64,000 nt of DNA from Glycomyces sambucus (GCF_900102815.1 NZ_FNGF01000003.1:1-64000), one strand, 5' to 3'. Shown: positions 52,864 through 62,179, numbered from the stretch's first letter. Numbers and translations are program-made. Notes: generated by a model not told the origin, from the letters alone.

Positions 52864-54520
52864 GGGCGGCCTCCTTACCGGCGCTCCGCGGGCCGTCGAG
52901 GCGCAGCGGGATCGGCGAGGTGATGACGCGGTTGCCGGCCTGGAGCGGCAGCGTGAGCACGAACAGCGTGCCCTTGCCCTGCTCGCCGACGGCCTGGAGC
53001 GTCCCCGAGTGGAGCTTCGCGTCTTCCAGGCTGATCGCGAGCCCCAGGCCCGTGCCGCCGGTGCGGCGGTTGCGGGACGGGTCGGCGCGCCAGAAGCGGT
53101 CGAAGACGCGGTCGGCGTGGCCGGGCTTGAGGCCCACCCCGCGGTCGCGGACCGCGACGGCCACGGCCGTGTCGGACTCGGCGACGGTGACGCGGACCGG
53201 CTTGCCCTCGGCGTGCTCGATCGCGTTCGAGACGAGGTTGCGCAGGATGCGCTGGACGCGGCGCGGGTCGACCTCGGCGATGACGCGCCGCTTGGGCCGG
53301 GAGACGGTCACCTCGACGCCGCACTCGGACGCGAGGTGGGACAGGCCCTCCACGACGTCCTCGGCGATGCGGCCCACGTCCACGGCGTCGACTTCGAGCG
53401 AGGCGAACCCGGAGTCGAAGCGGGAGATCTCCAGCAGCTCCTGGAGCAGGTCCTCGAAGCGGTCGATCTCGTGCTGGAGCAGCTCGGTGGAGCGCTTGGT
53501 GACCGGGTCGAAGTCGTCGCGGTTGTCGTAGAGCAGGTCGGCGGCCATGCGGATGGTCGCCAGCGGGGTGCGCAGCTCGTGCGAGACGTCGGAGGTGAAG
53601 CGCCGCTGCATCATCGACATCTCCTCCAGGCGCCGGATCTGGCTCTGGAGGTTCTCGGCCATGAGGTTGAACGACCCGGCCAGGCGGGCGAGGTCGTCGG
53701 AGCCGCGGACCTCCATGCGCTCGTGGAGGAGCCCGGCCGCGAGGCGCTGGGAGGTGCGGGCGGCCTCGCGCACGGGCGTCACCACCAGGCGCGTGACCAG
53801 GGCGGCGATGACGCCGAGGAGCAGGACCAGGGCGACGCCGGCGAGCGCGAGGTTGGTGCGCAGGAGGCTGATGGCGTCCTGCTGCGATTCGAGGGGGTAG
53901 AACGCGTACAGCTCGAAGTCGAGGCTCAGGTCGATGTACGAGCCGACCACGAGGTAGGGCATGGCGCCCTCGCCTTCGAGCGCGAAGTTCCCGTACTGGG
54001 CCGCGGTCTTGCCCGAGGCCACGTCCTCCTGGAGCTCCGCGGAGGGCTGGACGTCGGAGGAGGACGGGTGCGAGCGGGTCACGTCCCCGTCCGCGGTCCG
54101 GAGCATGATCACGGGCGCGTAGACCGGGTCCTCGGCGAGTTCGTTGACGATCCGCTGCATGGCCGTGGCGAGCGCGGTGTCTGAGGAGGAGGTGTAGGTG
54201 CCGAGCTGCTCGGCGGCGCGCTCGACGGCGTTCAGGGTCTCCTCGACCGCGGTGTCCTTGCGCTCGGCGAGGAGCCCGGAGGTGACCGAGCCGGCCACGA
54301 CGAAGCTGAAGATGAGGACCAGGACCGTGGAGGCGATGAGGGTCGAGGAGACGACCCGGAGCTGGAGGGAGGCGCGGTAGCGGTCGACCAGCGGCCGCGC
54401 GGCGCGGACGGCCCAGCGGGCGGTGCGCCGCCAGGCCAGGGCGAGTCTGCGGCTGCGCAGGCGTCGCCGAGGGTCCGGCCGCACCGGGCGCTCGCGCACC
54501 CGGTCCTCCCCGCCCGTCAC
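52847..54520 (-). CDS. mtrB: Sensor histidine kinase MtrB
   Basis: 557 residues. First membrane helix at about 57-78 (SSTLIASTVLVLIFSFVVAG), extracellular sensor part to about 220, second helix at about 224-243, HAMP, then the phosphoacceptor H314 in SDVSHELRTPLATIRM. ATPase boxes are LVSNAIEHAEGKP (N), RDRGVGLKPG (G1) and GGTGLGLAIS (G2). With MtrA it controls cell division, peptidoglycan hydrolases and osmotic adaptation. Start GTG 54520 is directly against the mtrA stop. Confidence 0.94.
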   Translation of the reverse strand: MTGGEDRVRERPVRPDPRRRLRSRRLALAWRRTARWAVRAARPLVDRYRASLQLRVVSSTLIASTVLVLIFSFVVAGSVTSGLLAERKDTAVEETLNAVERAAEQLGTYTSSSDTALATAMQRIVNELAEDPVYAPVIMLRTADGDVTRSHPSSSDVQPSAELQEDVASGKTAAQYGNFALEGEGAMPYLVVGSYIDLSLDFELYAFYPLESQQDAISLLRTNLALAGVALVLLLGVIAALVTRLVVTPVREAARTSQRLAAGLLHERMEVRGSDDLARLAGSFNLMAENLQSQIRRLEEMSMMQRRFTSDVSHELRTPLATIRMAADLLYDNRDDFDPVTKRSTELLQHEIDRFEDLLQELLEISRFDSGFASLEVDAVDVGRIAEDVVEGLSHLASECGVEVTVSRPKRRVIAEVDPRRVQRILRNLVSNAIEHAEGKPVRVTVAESDTAVAVAVRDRGVGLKPGHADRVFDRFWRADPSRNRRTGGTGLGLAISLEDAKLHSGTLQAVGEQGKGTLFVLTLPLQAGNRVITSPIPLRLDGPRSAGKEAARATQD

Positions 54521-55210
54521 CTAGCCCAGTCCGGCCTTGTACCCGACGCCGCGCACGGTCTGGATGAGCTGCGGGCGCTCGGGGTCGGGCTCGATCTTGG
54601 CGCGCAGGCGCTGCACGTGGACGTTCACCAGGCGCGTGTCGGCGGAGTGCCGGTAGCCCCAGACCTGCTCCAGCAGGACCTGGCGGGTGAACACCTGGCG
54701 CGGCTTGCGGGCGAGGGCCACGAGCAGGTCGAACTCCAGCGGCGTCAGTTTGACCTCGGCGCCGTTGAGGGTGACCTGGTGGGCGGGCACGTCGATCTGC
54801 ACTTGGAGGCCGGGCTTGCCGATCTCCAGGCGCTCGGGCGTGACGTCGTCGCCGCGGCGCAGGCGGGCGCGGATGCGGGCCACCAGCTCCTTGGGCTTGA
54901 ACGGCTTCACTATGTAGTCGTCGGCGCCCGATTCGAGGCCGAGGACGATGTCCACGGTGTCGGACTTGGCGGTGAGCATGACGATCGGCACGCCGGACTC
55001 GCCGCGGATGGCCTTGGCGACGTCGATCCCGCTCATGCCCGGGAGCATGAGGTCGAGCAGCACGATGTCGGGGCGGTGCTCCTTGAACGCGGCGAGCGCC
55101 TTCTCGCCGTCGACGACGAAGGTGGGGGTGAAGCCTTCGGTGCGGAGGATGATGCCGAGCATCTCCGCCAGCGCCGGGTCGTCGTCAACGACGAGTACAC
55201 GTGCTCTCAT
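54521..55210 (-). CDS. mtrA: Response regulator MtrA
   Basis: 229 residues. Receiver domain with acidic pocket DDD (9-11), phospho-acceptor D53 in DIVLLDLMLPG and K in MLTAKSD; then an OmpR/PhoB winged helix (LTPLEFDLLVALARKPRQVF, VNVHVQRLRAKIEPDPERPQ). Start at ATG 55210 (MRARVLVVDD). First gene of the mtrA-mtrB-lpqB operon. Confidence 0.96.
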   Translation of the reverse strand: MRARVLVVDDDPALAEMLGIILRTEGFTPTFVVDGEKALAAFKEHRPDIVLLDLMLPGMSGIDVAKAIRGESGVPIVMLTAKSDTVDIVLGLESGADDYIVKPFKPKELVARIRARLRRGDDVTPERLEIGKPGLQVQIDVPAHQVTLNGAEVKLTPLEFDLLVALARKPRQVFTRQVLLEQVWGYRHSADTRLVNVHVQRLRAKIEPDPERPQLIQTVRGVGYKAGLG

Positions 55211-55240
55211 GGACACCAGTTTTCCACCTCGCAAAAGCCG

Positions 55241-55272
55241 AGAGCACCACGGGTGGACACCCGTGGTGCTCT
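55241..55272 (-). terminator. Hairpin terminator between ndh and mtrA
   Basis: AGAGCACCACGGG (55241-55253) pairs perfectly with CCCGTGGTGCTCT (55260-55272). It lies 12 bases downstream of the NADH dehydrogenase stop and 30 bases upstream of mtrA on the minus strand, so it isolates mtrA from read-through. Confidence 0.85.
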
Positions 55273-55283
55273 AACTGTAACGA

Positions 55284-56660
55284 CTATCCGACGGACTTGG
55301 CCGCTCGTGCGGGGTCGGTGCCTGCGGCGATGGCCTCGAACGGCTCGCGGCCGGCCTGGATCTCGCCGAGCTGGACCATCTCGCGCTTGGTGAAGAAGCC
55401 GACGATCCAGTCCGCGAGGACGCGGCCCTTGCGGCCGGTCCCGGGCACGCGCGACAGGTGGTAGCCGCGGTGCATGAGCCAGGCGAGGAGGCCCTTGGCC
55501 TTGAAGCCGTAGGTGTTGGCGACGCCCTTGTACAGGCCGAGGCCGGCGACCGAGCCGATGTACTTGTGCTCGTACGGCGTCAGCTCGCGGCCCACGTGGT
55601 TGCGGTAGACGTTGTCCGCGAGGGTCTTGGCCTGGCGGACGGCGTGCTGCGCGGACGGGGTGCACCAGTCCATCGGGAAGTCCGAGGTGTCGGGGACCTG
55701 GGCGGAGTCGCCCGCGCCCCAGGCGCCTTCGACGACCTCGCCGATGGTGTGCTTGCCGGCCTCGATGCCGGTGGCGACCTGGAGCCGGGTGTTGCACTCG
55801 AGGTGGCCGCGGGGGCCGATCGGCAGGTCGGTCTGCTTGAGCAGCGGGTGGGGCATGACGCCGGCGGTCCAGATGATGGTGTCGGAGTCGAACTCCTCGC
55901 CGTCGGTGAGGACGACGTGGCCGCCCTCGCAGGACTTGAGGGTGGTGCCGAGCCGGATGTCGACGCCGCGCTTGGTGAGCTCGCGGGCGGCGTAGGCGCC
56001 CATCTCGGGGCCGACCTCGGGGAGGATCTTGTTGGCGTACTCGACGAGGTACCACTTGATCTCGGAGGCGTCGAGCATCGGGTAGTTCTTGACGATGTTC
56101 GCCGTCAGGTCCTCGAGCTCGCCCAGGGTCTCGGCGCCGGCGAAGCCGCCGCCGACGGTGAGGAACGTGAGGGCCTTGCGGCGCACGTCCGGGTCCTGGG
56201 TGGTCGCGGCGATGTCGAAGCGCTGGAGCACGTGGTTGCGCAGCCAGATGGCCTCGCCCATCGACTTGATGCCGATGGCCGTGTCGGCCAGGCCGGGGAT
56301 GGGCAGCGGCCGGGAGACGGAGCCGGGGGCGACGATGACCTCGTCGTACTCGACCTCGCGGGCGGGGCCGACGTAGGGCTGCACGAGGAGCTTGCGCTCG
56401 GCGTGCTTGATCTCGGTGACCGCACCGGTGAGGATGGTGCAGTGCTTGAGGGCCTGTCGGAGCGGCACAACGCCGTGTCGCGGGGAGATGGAGCCAGCGG
56501 CCGCCTCGGGCAGGAACGGCTGGTAGGTCATGTGCTGGTTCGGGTCGATGACCATCAGTTCAACTTGACCGCGCTTGATGTCGCCCTTCAGCAGCTTGCT
56601 CAAGCGTTCGGCAACGTAAAAACCGACGTGACCGGCACCTATCACGACTATACGTTTCAC
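55284..56660 (-). CDS. ndh: Type II NADH dehydrogenase / FAD-dependent oxidoreductase
   Basis: 458 residues. Membrane-associated flavoprotein passing electrons from NADH to quinone without proton pumping. FAD-binding VIGAGHVGFYVAERLSK at the N-terminus, NAD-binding LTVGGGFAGAETLGELED in the middle, the AAGSISPRHGVVPLR loop, GAGDSAQVPD and SAQHAVRQAKTLADN FAD contacts, and amphipathic C-terminal helices for membrane contact. Start at GTG 56660 (VKRIVVIGAG) rather than 56684, by family length. Confidence 0.88.
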   Translation of the reverse strand: MKRIVVIGAGHVGFYVAERLSKLLKGDIKRGQVELMVIDPNQHMTYQPFLPEAAAGSISPRHGVVPLRQALKHCTILTGAVTEIKHAERKLLVQPYVGPAREVEYDEVIVAPGSVSRPLPIPGLADTAIGIKSMGEAIWLRNHVLQRFDIAATTQDPDVRRKALTFLTVGGGFAGAETLGELEDLTANIVKNYPMLDASEIKWYLVEYANKILPEVGPEMGAYAARELTKRGVDIRLGTTLKSCEGGHVVLTDGEEFDSDTIIWTAGVMPHPLLKQTDLPIGPRGHLECNTRLQVATGIEAGKHTIGEVVEGAWGAGDSAQVPDTSDFPMDWCTPSAQHAVRQAKTLADNVYRNHVGRELTPYEHKYIGSVAGLGLYKGVANTYGFKAKGLLAWLMHRGYHLSRVPGTGRKGRVLADWIVGFFTKREMVQLGEIQAGREPFEAIAAGTDPARAAKSVG

Positions 56661-56680
56661 GTGTTCAATTCTGGCCCTGC

Positions 56681-57298
56681 TCACGTGGTCTTGTGTAGTG
56701 AACGCGCGAGGACGTAGATCACGGTGACTGCGGCCACGATGCCCGCGCCGACCGCGAGACCTGCGGTGAGACCGGAGAAATACGCGGTGAACAGCGCCAG
56801 GGTGAGCGCGGTGCCCACAGTCGACGCCAGGACCAGGCCGAGGTGCTTCGCCCAGGTGAGGATGATCTCACCGTCCATTGCGGTAGTCGTTCGGAAGCGC
56901 TGCGCCACCGCGGCCGCGGAGTGGGCGGTGTACAGCAGGCAGGCGAGGGCGGCGGCCGTCCACAATGTGGGAGACCGGTCGCCGTCGAAGGCGTCCGCGA
57001 GGAGCCACGCGCCGAGGGTGAAGACGATCGCGACGAGGACCGCGGCCCCCGCGGGGGCCAGCGCCGCGGCCGCGGCGGCGAGCGCGGCGACGCCGACGTA
57101 GAGCCCGGCCGAGGCCCACTCGGGCGGGACGGCGAGCTCGGCCGCGGTGAAGAGCGTGAGGCCGACGAGCAGGCGCAGCAGGACCGGGGCGGGGGCGACG
57201 CGCCGGGCCCAGGAGACCGAGGAGGCGCGCCCGGCCTTGGCGCGCTCGCGGGCGCCGTCGCGGAGGGCCTGGAGGAGGCCGCGCTGGACGTCGCTCAT
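56681..57298 (-). CDS. Membrane protein, function unknown
   Basis: 205 residues, about six hydrophobic segments: LLRLLVGLTLFTAAELAV, AGLYVGVAALAAAAAALA, AAVLVAIVFTLGAWLLAD, LWTAAALACLLYTAHSAAA, HLGLVLASTVGTALTLALFT, AVGAGIVAAVTVIYVLA. No family recognised. It lies at the end of the MoxR/DUF58 operon, 29 bases from the DUF58 gene, and just upstream of ndh. Confidence 0.8.
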   Translation of the reverse strand: MSDVQRGLLQALRDGARERAKAGRASSVSWARRVAPAPVLLRLLVGLTLFTAAELAVPPEWASAGLYVGVAALAAAAAALAPAGAAVLVAIVFTLGAWLLADAFDGDRSPTLWTAAALACLLYTAHSAAAVAQRFRTTTAMDGEIILTWAKHLGLVLASTVGTALTLALFTAYFSGLTAGLAVGAGIVAAVTVIYVLARSLHKTT

Positions 57299-57327
57299 CT
57301 ATGACTCGCGAGCTTCGTCAAGGGTGC

Positions 57328-58698
57328 TCATCGGTAGCGCCTCCGGTTGAGTTCGGCGAGGACGGTGTCGAGGGAGGCCGAGCCGCGCCAGGGCTCGACG
57401 GCCACGCCGAGGTCGCGCAGCTCCATGACGGTGTTGTCGCGGGACAGGCGCCACAGCCGCTCGGCGTACGGGGTCCAGTGCGTCCGGCGCGGGGGCGAGA
57501 CGTGCGGCGGGAGGGTGTCGACGCACAGGACGGGCCGGCCGGCGCGGGCCAGGGACGCCACGAGCGCGATCGAGCGGTCGGTGAGCAGGGGCGTGAACAC
57601 CACGTTCAGGCTGCGCTGCCCGGCGAGCTGGCGGCGCAGCAGCTCGGGCGAGGGCGGGATCGGGTCCGGCGGGACCTCGACGGAGGCGAGCCAGCGGAGG
57701 GTAGCCGCGGCGTGGCGGCGGCCCGCGCCGGGGCGCATGCGGCGGCCGCGGGCGCCGAACTCGACGCAGGAGGTGCGGTCGCCCTGGAGCGCGTAGTGGG
57801 AGGCGACGGCCCCGGCGGCGCGCACGGTGAGGTCGGCGATCGAGGCGGCGCCGTCGACGCCGCCCGAGACCCCGGCCTCCACCTGGAGGTCGAGGATGAG
57901 GGTGACGTCGGTGTCACGCTCGGAGAGGGTCGCGTTGACGTACAGCTCCTGCGTGCGCATCGAGGTGCGCCAGTCGATGCGGCGGAGGCGGTCGCCGGGC
58001 TGGTAGCGGCGGACCTCGGCGAGCTCGCCGGAGTCGCCGCCGCGGCGGGAGCGGTGGACGCCGGTGACGCCGTCGGCGAACGGCAGGGACTCGGCGGACT
58101 CGAACCAGTCGGGCACCGGCAGGACCCACACGGTGGCGCCGGGCAGGCGCTGGACGGTCGTCTCCAGGAGGCCGCCGCAGGCGATGGAGCGGACGTGGAC
58201 GGGACCGAGGTGGTGCTCGCCCCAGCGGCGCGCGGTCCCGGCGACGACGAGGTCGCGCCCGGAGGCCGGGGCGATCCGCTCGGCGAAGTCGCCCTTGCCG
58301 GTGTGCAGCTCGATCCAGGGGTCGGCGGCGGCGGTGACGAGCGTGGTGACCGCGGCCGCGTCGGGGTTGGCAACGACGACGCGCGCGGCGGCCGTGGCGC
58401 CTTCGGCGCAGGTCAGGTCGTCCGCGGTGCCTTCGAGGGGCGCGAGGCGGGCGTGCGGGACGCGGGTCGGGCGCTGTTGGAGGAGGAGGACGGTGCCGAT
58501 CGCGAAGGGCGCGGCGATGAGCACGAGGTCGACCCGGCCGAAGGCGACCGCGGCGAGCAGGCACGCGGCGGTGACCGCGGCGGCCCGCGTCAGGGCCTTC
58601 GTGCGCCGCCACGTCACGGGCGGTTCGATCCGGGCCGGTCCGACCGGGCGCGCGTTGTCGGTGCGCAGGCTCAGGACCGGGTCGCGCGCGATCGTCAT
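57328..58698 (-). CDS. DUF58 domain-containing protein
   Basis: 456 residues. Two N-terminal membrane helices (LTRAAAVTAACLLAAVAF, LVLIAAPFAIGTVLLL), an immunoglobulin-like segment, then the DUF58 domain with the conserved SGELAEVRRYQPGDRLRRID, WRTSM signature and a von Willebrand A-like fold. Typically works with MoxR ATPases, perhaps as chaperone or adaptor. The ATG at 58698 overlaps the moxR stop by 4 bases (ATGA). Confidence 0.88.
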   Translation of the reverse strand: MTIARDPVLSLRTDNARPVGPARIEPPVTWRRTKALTRAAAVTAACLLAAVAFGRVDLVLIAAPFAIGTVLLLQQRPTRVPHARLAPLEGTADDLTCAEGATAAARVVVANPDAAAVTTLVTAAADPWIELHTGKGDFAERIAPASGRDLVVAGTARRWGEHHLGPVHVRSIACGGLLETTVQRLPGATVWVLPVPDWFESAESLPFADGVTGVHRSRRGGDSGELAEVRRYQPGDRLRRIDWRTSMRTQELYVNATLSERDTDVTLILDLQVEAGVSGGVDGAASIADLTVRAAGAVASHYALQGDRTSCVEFGARGRRMRPGAGRRHAAATLRWLASVEVPPDPIPPSPELLRRQLAGQRSLNVVFTPLLTDRSIALVASLARAGRPVLCVDTLPPHVSPPRRTHWTPYAERLWRLSRDNTVMELRDLGVAVEPWRGSASLDTVLAELNRRRYR

Positions 58699-59687
58699 CG
58701 CAGGGGGGCGGAGTAGGTCGGGGCCTGCGCGGTCTGCGGGGCCTCGACGCCGCGGCAGATGTCGGCGACGACCGCGGCCGGGTCGATGCGGCGCATCCAC
58801 AGCTCGGGTTTGAGGGTGATGCGGTGGGCGAGCGCCGCGCCGGCAACGCCCTTGACGTCGTCGGGGGTCACGAAGTCGCGCCCGGAGAGCACGGCCAGCG
58901 CGCGGGAGGCGAGGAGCAGCGCGAGCGACCCGCGGGGGGAGGCGCCGACCTGGACCTGGGCGTGGCCGCGGGTCGCGGTGGTCACGGCGACCATGTAGCG
59001 GCCGACGGAGTCCTCGACGGTGACGTCCTCGAGGGCGTGCTGCATGGCGACGAGGGTCGGGGCGTCGATGACCGGCGCGAGTTCCGCGTTCTCGGTGCGG
59101 CGGCCGATGCGGCGCTGGAGGACCTCCCACTCCTCCTCGGGCGTGGGGTAGCCGAAGGAGACGCGGAGCAGGAAGCGGTCGAGCTGGGCCTCGGGGAGCT
59201 GGTAGGTGCCCTCGAACTCGACGGGGTTGGAGGTGGCGAGGACGGTGAACGGCTCGGGGAGCAGGTGGGTCTCGCCCTCGACCGAGACCTGGCGCTCCTG
59301 CATGGCCTCCAGGAGCGCGGACTGGGTCTTGGGCGGGGTTCGGTTGATCTCGTCGGCGAGGAGGAGGTTGGTGTGGACCGGGCCCTTGCGGTAGACGAAC
59401 TCGCCGGACTTCTGGTTGTAGAGCAGGGAGCCGGTGACGTCGGCGGGCAGCAGGTCGGGGGTGAACTGGAGCCGGCGGAAGTCGAGGCCGAGGCTCTGCG
59501 CGAAGCAGCGCGCGGTGAGGGTCTTGCCGAGGCCGGGCAGGTCCTCCAGGAGGATGTGGCCGCCGGCGAGGATCCCGGCGAGGACCAGGCGCAGGGGCTC
59601 GTCCTTGCCGACGATGACCGACTGGACCGACTTCAGGACGGCCGCGGCGTGGTGGGCGACCTGGTCGAGGCCGAGCTTGGCGGTCAT
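58695..59687 (-). CDS. MoxR family AAA ATPase
   Basis: 330 residues. Walker A is EDLPGLGKT, Walker B is LLLADEINRTPPKTQSALLE, sensor 1 is VLATSNPVEFEGTYQLPEAQ, followed by LDRFLLRV. These ATPases are thought to assist assembly or activation of partner proteins with VWA domains, here the DUF58 protein. Overlaps both neighbours by 4 bases, so the operon is tightly coupled. Confidence 0.93.
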   Translation of the reverse strand: MTAKLGLDQVAHHAAAVLKSVQSVIVGKDEPLRLVLAGILAGGHILLEDLPGLGKTLTARCFAQSLGLDFRRLQFTPDLLPADVTGSLLYNQKSGEFVYRKGPVHTNLLLADEINRTPPKTQSALLEAMQERQVSVEGETHLLPEPFTVLATSNPVEFEGTYQLPEAQLDRFLLRVSFGYPTPEEEWEVLQRRIGRRTENAELAPVIDAPTLVAMQHALEDVTVEDSVGRYMVAVTTATRGHAQVQVGASPRGSLALLLASRALAVLSGRDFVTPDDVKGVAGAALAHRITLKPELWMRRIDPAAVVADICRGVEAPQTAQAPTYSAPLR

Positions 59688-60223
59688 TGAATCTCCTCTA
59701 TGGCTTGCAGGTGCTCGCCGAGCACGCGCGGGGCGGGGCAGTCGGGGACCGGCCCGGTCAGGAACAGGTACGTCGCCTCGCCGAGGACGACCCGGCACTC
59801 CTCGGGCTGCTCCGCGAGGGACAGGCCGCGGCGCAGCCGCAGGCGTTCGGCGGCCAGCTCGGTGAGCTGCTGCCTGGCGTTGGTGGTGGCGAACCGGCCG
59901 GGCTTGGCCTCGGCGAAGATGAACCGGTCCTCCCAGCGGTTGACGTCGGTGAAGGGGCGCCAGGACGGCTCGTTGACGGTGTGGACGACGAGTTCGGGCG
60001 CGGGCTCGGTGTCGGCGCGCATCCCGGAGACGACGGAGTAGGCGAGGACCGCGGCGAGCGCGAAGAGGACGAGCTGCCAGATCGCGAAGTCGACGCCGCC
60101 GATGAGCGCGGCGGCCCACACGGCGACCGCGGCGGCGACGGAGGCGACGGCGGGCCACAGGCGCAGGCGCCCGAGGGGCGAGAGGAACTCGCGCACCGCG
60201 TCGCGGGCCGGGGGCCTGGTCAC
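59684..60223 (-). CDS. Two-helix membrane protein of the MoxR operon
   Basis: 179 residues with two hydrophobic helices (LWPAVASVAAAVAVWAAALI, WQLVLFALAAVLAYSVVSG) and a soluble C-terminal domain containing FTDVNRWEDRFIFAEAKPGR and an LRRGLSLAEQPEECRVVLGE helix-strand. Not a recognised family; the position matches uncharacterised proteins between DUF4129 and MoxR genes. Start GTG 60223 overlaps the DUF4129 stop (GTGA) and its own stop overlaps moxR (ATGA). Confidence 0.8.
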   Translation of the reverse strand: MTRPPARDAVREFLSPLGRLRLWPAVASVAAAVAVWAAALIGGVDFAIWQLVLFALAAVLAYSVVSGMRADTEPAPELVVHTVNEPSWRPFTDVNRWEDRFIFAEAKPGRFATTNARQQLTELAAERLRLRRGLSLAEQPEECRVVLGEATYLFLTGPVPDCPAPRVLGEHLQAIEEIQ

Positions 60224-60939
60224 TGCGCCTCCCGGACGCCGAGCTGGGACCGGAGCGCGACGAGGGCGTCGCGGGCCCGGTCGCGGTCGGGCTCGCCGAC
60301 CTCGCGGGGCGAGTAGCGGGCGCGCAGGTAGGTCTCGGTGAGGCGGTTCAGAGCGGCGCCGTCGAGGTCGTGGCGGGCGAGGAGCTTGTGCACGAGGTCG
60401 GCGGGGGTGTCGGAGGACTCGCGTTCGATGCCGACCGCGGCGGCGGCGCGCTCGAAGTGCACCCAGCAGGCGATGATCGCCGACCGGGCGTCGGTGCCGA
60501 GGTCCATCTCGGCGAGGGCGGCGGCGATGGCGTCGTCGACGAGCGCGAAGTCGCGGTGCAGGTACGCGGTCTCGGGGTCGGGGACCCCGCTGGACTCGGG
60601 GGCGTCGACGAGCCAGGCGATGACGCGGCGCGCGATGAACAGCAGGAGGAGGAGCGCGGGGATGCCGATGAGGACGCCGAGGACGAGCCAGGTGACCCAG
60701 GGCGGCAGGGAGAAGGTCGCGCCGGGTTCGCCGCCGGGCAGCGACGGCGGCGGCTCCATGCTCGGGGGCGGCGCCTCGAAGGTGGGGGCGTCGCCGCCCG
60801 CGGTGGGGAGGCGGCCCTGGTCCCACTGGATGCCGGTGCCCTGCGCCGCGATCCCGACGACGAGCAGCGCCGCCACGACCACGCCGACCGGCAGCCACCG
60901 CCGCAGCGCGGATCGCTCGGGCGGTGCGGGTGGCGTCAT
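60220..60939 (-). CDS. DUF4129 domain-containing membrane protein
   Basis: 239 residues. Two membrane helices (WLPVGVVVAALLVVGIAAQG and WVTWLVLGVLIGIPALLLLL) flank a proline-rich external loop; the cytoplasmic C-terminus has the DUF4129 pattern (AIIACWVHFERAAAAVG, DTPADLVHKLLARHDLDGAA, LTETYLRARYSPREVG). First gene of the MoxR operon. Start at ATG 60939. Confidence 0.85.
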   Translation of the reverse strand: MTPPAPPERSALRRWLPVGVVVAALLVVGIAAQGTGIQWDQGRLPTAGGDAPTFEAPPPSMEPPPSLPGGEPGATFSLPPWVTWLVLGVLIGIPALLLLLFIARRVIAWLVDAPESSGVPDPETAYLHRDFALVDDAIAAALAEMDLGTDARSAIIACWVHFERAAAAVGIERESSDTPADLVHKLLARHDLDGAALNRLTETYLRARYSPREVGEPDRDRARDALVALRSQLGVREAQ

Positions 60940-61075
60940 GGGTGACCTCGGGGACTCGGCGGCAGGGGTGATGCGCGTCCCCCACCTTATGTCAGGGGGA
61001 CCGGGCATCCCAACTCCCCGTTTTCGGAGCGTTGTCGAACCCGGGCGCTGTCATGCGCTCGAGTCCGCGGTTCCG

Positions 61076-61104
61076 TTGCGTTCGTTTCGTTTAATTCGTA
61101 TACT
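61076..61104 (+). promoter_or_regulatory. Promoter of the toxin-antitoxin operon
   Basis: TTGCGT (61076-61081), a 17-base spacer and TATACT (61099-61104) form a good sigma-70-type promoter, 18 bases before the antitoxin ATG. The spacer contains repeated CGTTTCGTTT, a possible site for autoregulation. Confidence 0.6.
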
Positions 61105-61122
61105 TCGTTGAGGAGGTGCGCA

Positions 61123-61581
61123 ATGGCTGGACTCGGATCGGTCAGTTCCGTCAAGCCCGGAGATGTCGACGCAGAAGTCGCACAAAGGGCGCTCAGACGA
61201 ATAAAGGACTATCTCGCTCGGCATCCCGACCAGCCCGAAATGATCGAAGTGGTCGTGGAGCACGATGAGCCCGCCTTGGTGCTGCCCCGGGCCACGGTCA
61301 CGATGTTCGCGCAGATCCTGGCGCAGCTGGCGGAAGGCCGAGGCGTCTCGGTCGTCCCCTCGCAAGCGGAGCTCTCCACTCAGCAGGCCGCCGACCTGCT
61401 GGGGGTCTCCCGTCCGTATCTGATCCGGCTGCTGGAGGACGGCGTCATTCCGCACCGGAAGGTCGGGCGGCACCGCCGCGTCTCCTGCGCCGACCTCATG
61501 GCGTACAAGCAGGCCGACGACGGCGAGCGGCGCGAAGTGGCCGACGAGCTCGGAGGACTCGGACAGGAACTGGGATTCTGA
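61123..61581 (+). CDS. Excisionase-type helix-turn-helix antitoxin
   Basis: 152 residues. The C-terminal half has a MerR/excisionase-like DNA-binding helix-turn-helix, STQQAADLLGVSRPYLIRLL, then DGVIPHRKVGRHRRV. The N-terminal half is helical (VAQRALRRIKDYLARHPDQP) and could bind the toxin. GAGGAGGTGCGCA precedes ATG 61123. It ends one base before the PIN toxin start, the standard order of a type II toxin-antitoxin pair. Confidence 0.85.
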   Translation: MAGLGSVSSVKPGDVDAEVAQRALRRIKDYLARHPDQPEMIEVVVEHDEPALVLPRATVTMFAQILAQLAEGRGVSVVPSQAELSTQQAADLLGVSRPYLIRLLEDGVIPHRKVGRHRRVSCADLMAYKQADDGERREVADELGGLGQELGF

Positions 61582-61582
61582 A

Positions 61583-62137
61583 TTGCCGCTGCGGGTTGTG
61601 TACGACGCGAACGTCCTGTATCCGAACAGTCTGCGCGACTTGCTGATCCGAGTCGCGCAGGCCGGTCTCGTCCAGGCGAAGTGGACCAACCGCATCCTCG
61701 ATGAGGTCGAGCGGGCGATCATGAGGAACCGTCCCGAGGCACCGCGGCACAAGCTCACCAGGCTCCGCGAGCTGATGAACTCCGCCGTCCGGGACTGTCT
61801 GGTCGAAGGGTACGAACCACTGATCGAGGGGCTGAAGCTTCCCGACGCGGACGACCGGCATGTCCTGGCCGCGGCGATCACCTCTCGTGCCAACACGATC
61901 GTCACGTTCAACCTGAAGGACTTCCCTGCGGACGTTCTGGGCCAGTGGGGCATCGAAGCGTGGAGTCCGGACGAATTCCTCGTCGATCTCATCGAGCTCG
62001 ACGCCAAGCTCGTCTGGGGCTGTCTGCAGCGGATCGCCGACTCCCGCAAGAACCCTCCCGAGACCGTCGACGATGTGCTGATGCAACTGGAGCGCTCAGG
62101 CTTGATCGAGGCGACCGCCGAGCTTCGCGCAGGTTGA
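61583..62137 (+). CDS. PIN domain ribonuclease toxin
   Basis: 184 residues. The PIN-domain acidic residues are visible: D in RVVYDANVLYPNS, E in NRILDEVERAI, D in LPDADDRHVLAAAITS and N/D in TIVTFNLKDFP. Such toxins cleave RNA. It starts with TTG (61583) one base after the antitoxin stop. A C-terminal helical extension of about 50 residues (VWGCLQRIADSRKNPPETVD) follows the PIN fold, as in the longer PIN toxins paired with excisionase-type antitoxins. Confidence 0.87.
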   Translation: MPLRVVYDANVLYPNSLRDLLIRVAQAGLVQAKWTNRILDEVERAIMRNRPEAPRHKLTRLRELMNSAVRDCLVEGYEPLIEGLKLPDADDRHVLAAAITSRANTIVTFNLKDFPADVLGQWGIEAWSPDEFLVDLIELDAKLVWGCLQRIADSRKNPPETVDDVLMQLERSGLIEATAELRAG

Positions 62138-62153
62138 CCCGGCCGGAAAGTGC

Positions 62154-62179
62154 GCTCCTCCGAACGTGTTCGCAGGAGC
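62154..62179. terminator. Imperfect hairpin between convergent genes
   Basis: GCTCCT (62154-62159) with AGGAGC (62174-62179), and an inner CGAAC (62161-62165) with GTTCG (62168-62172), form one interrupted stem. Outer bases CGGAAAGTGCG and CGCACACTTTCG may extend it. It lies between the PIN toxin and phosphatase genes. Confidence 0.5.
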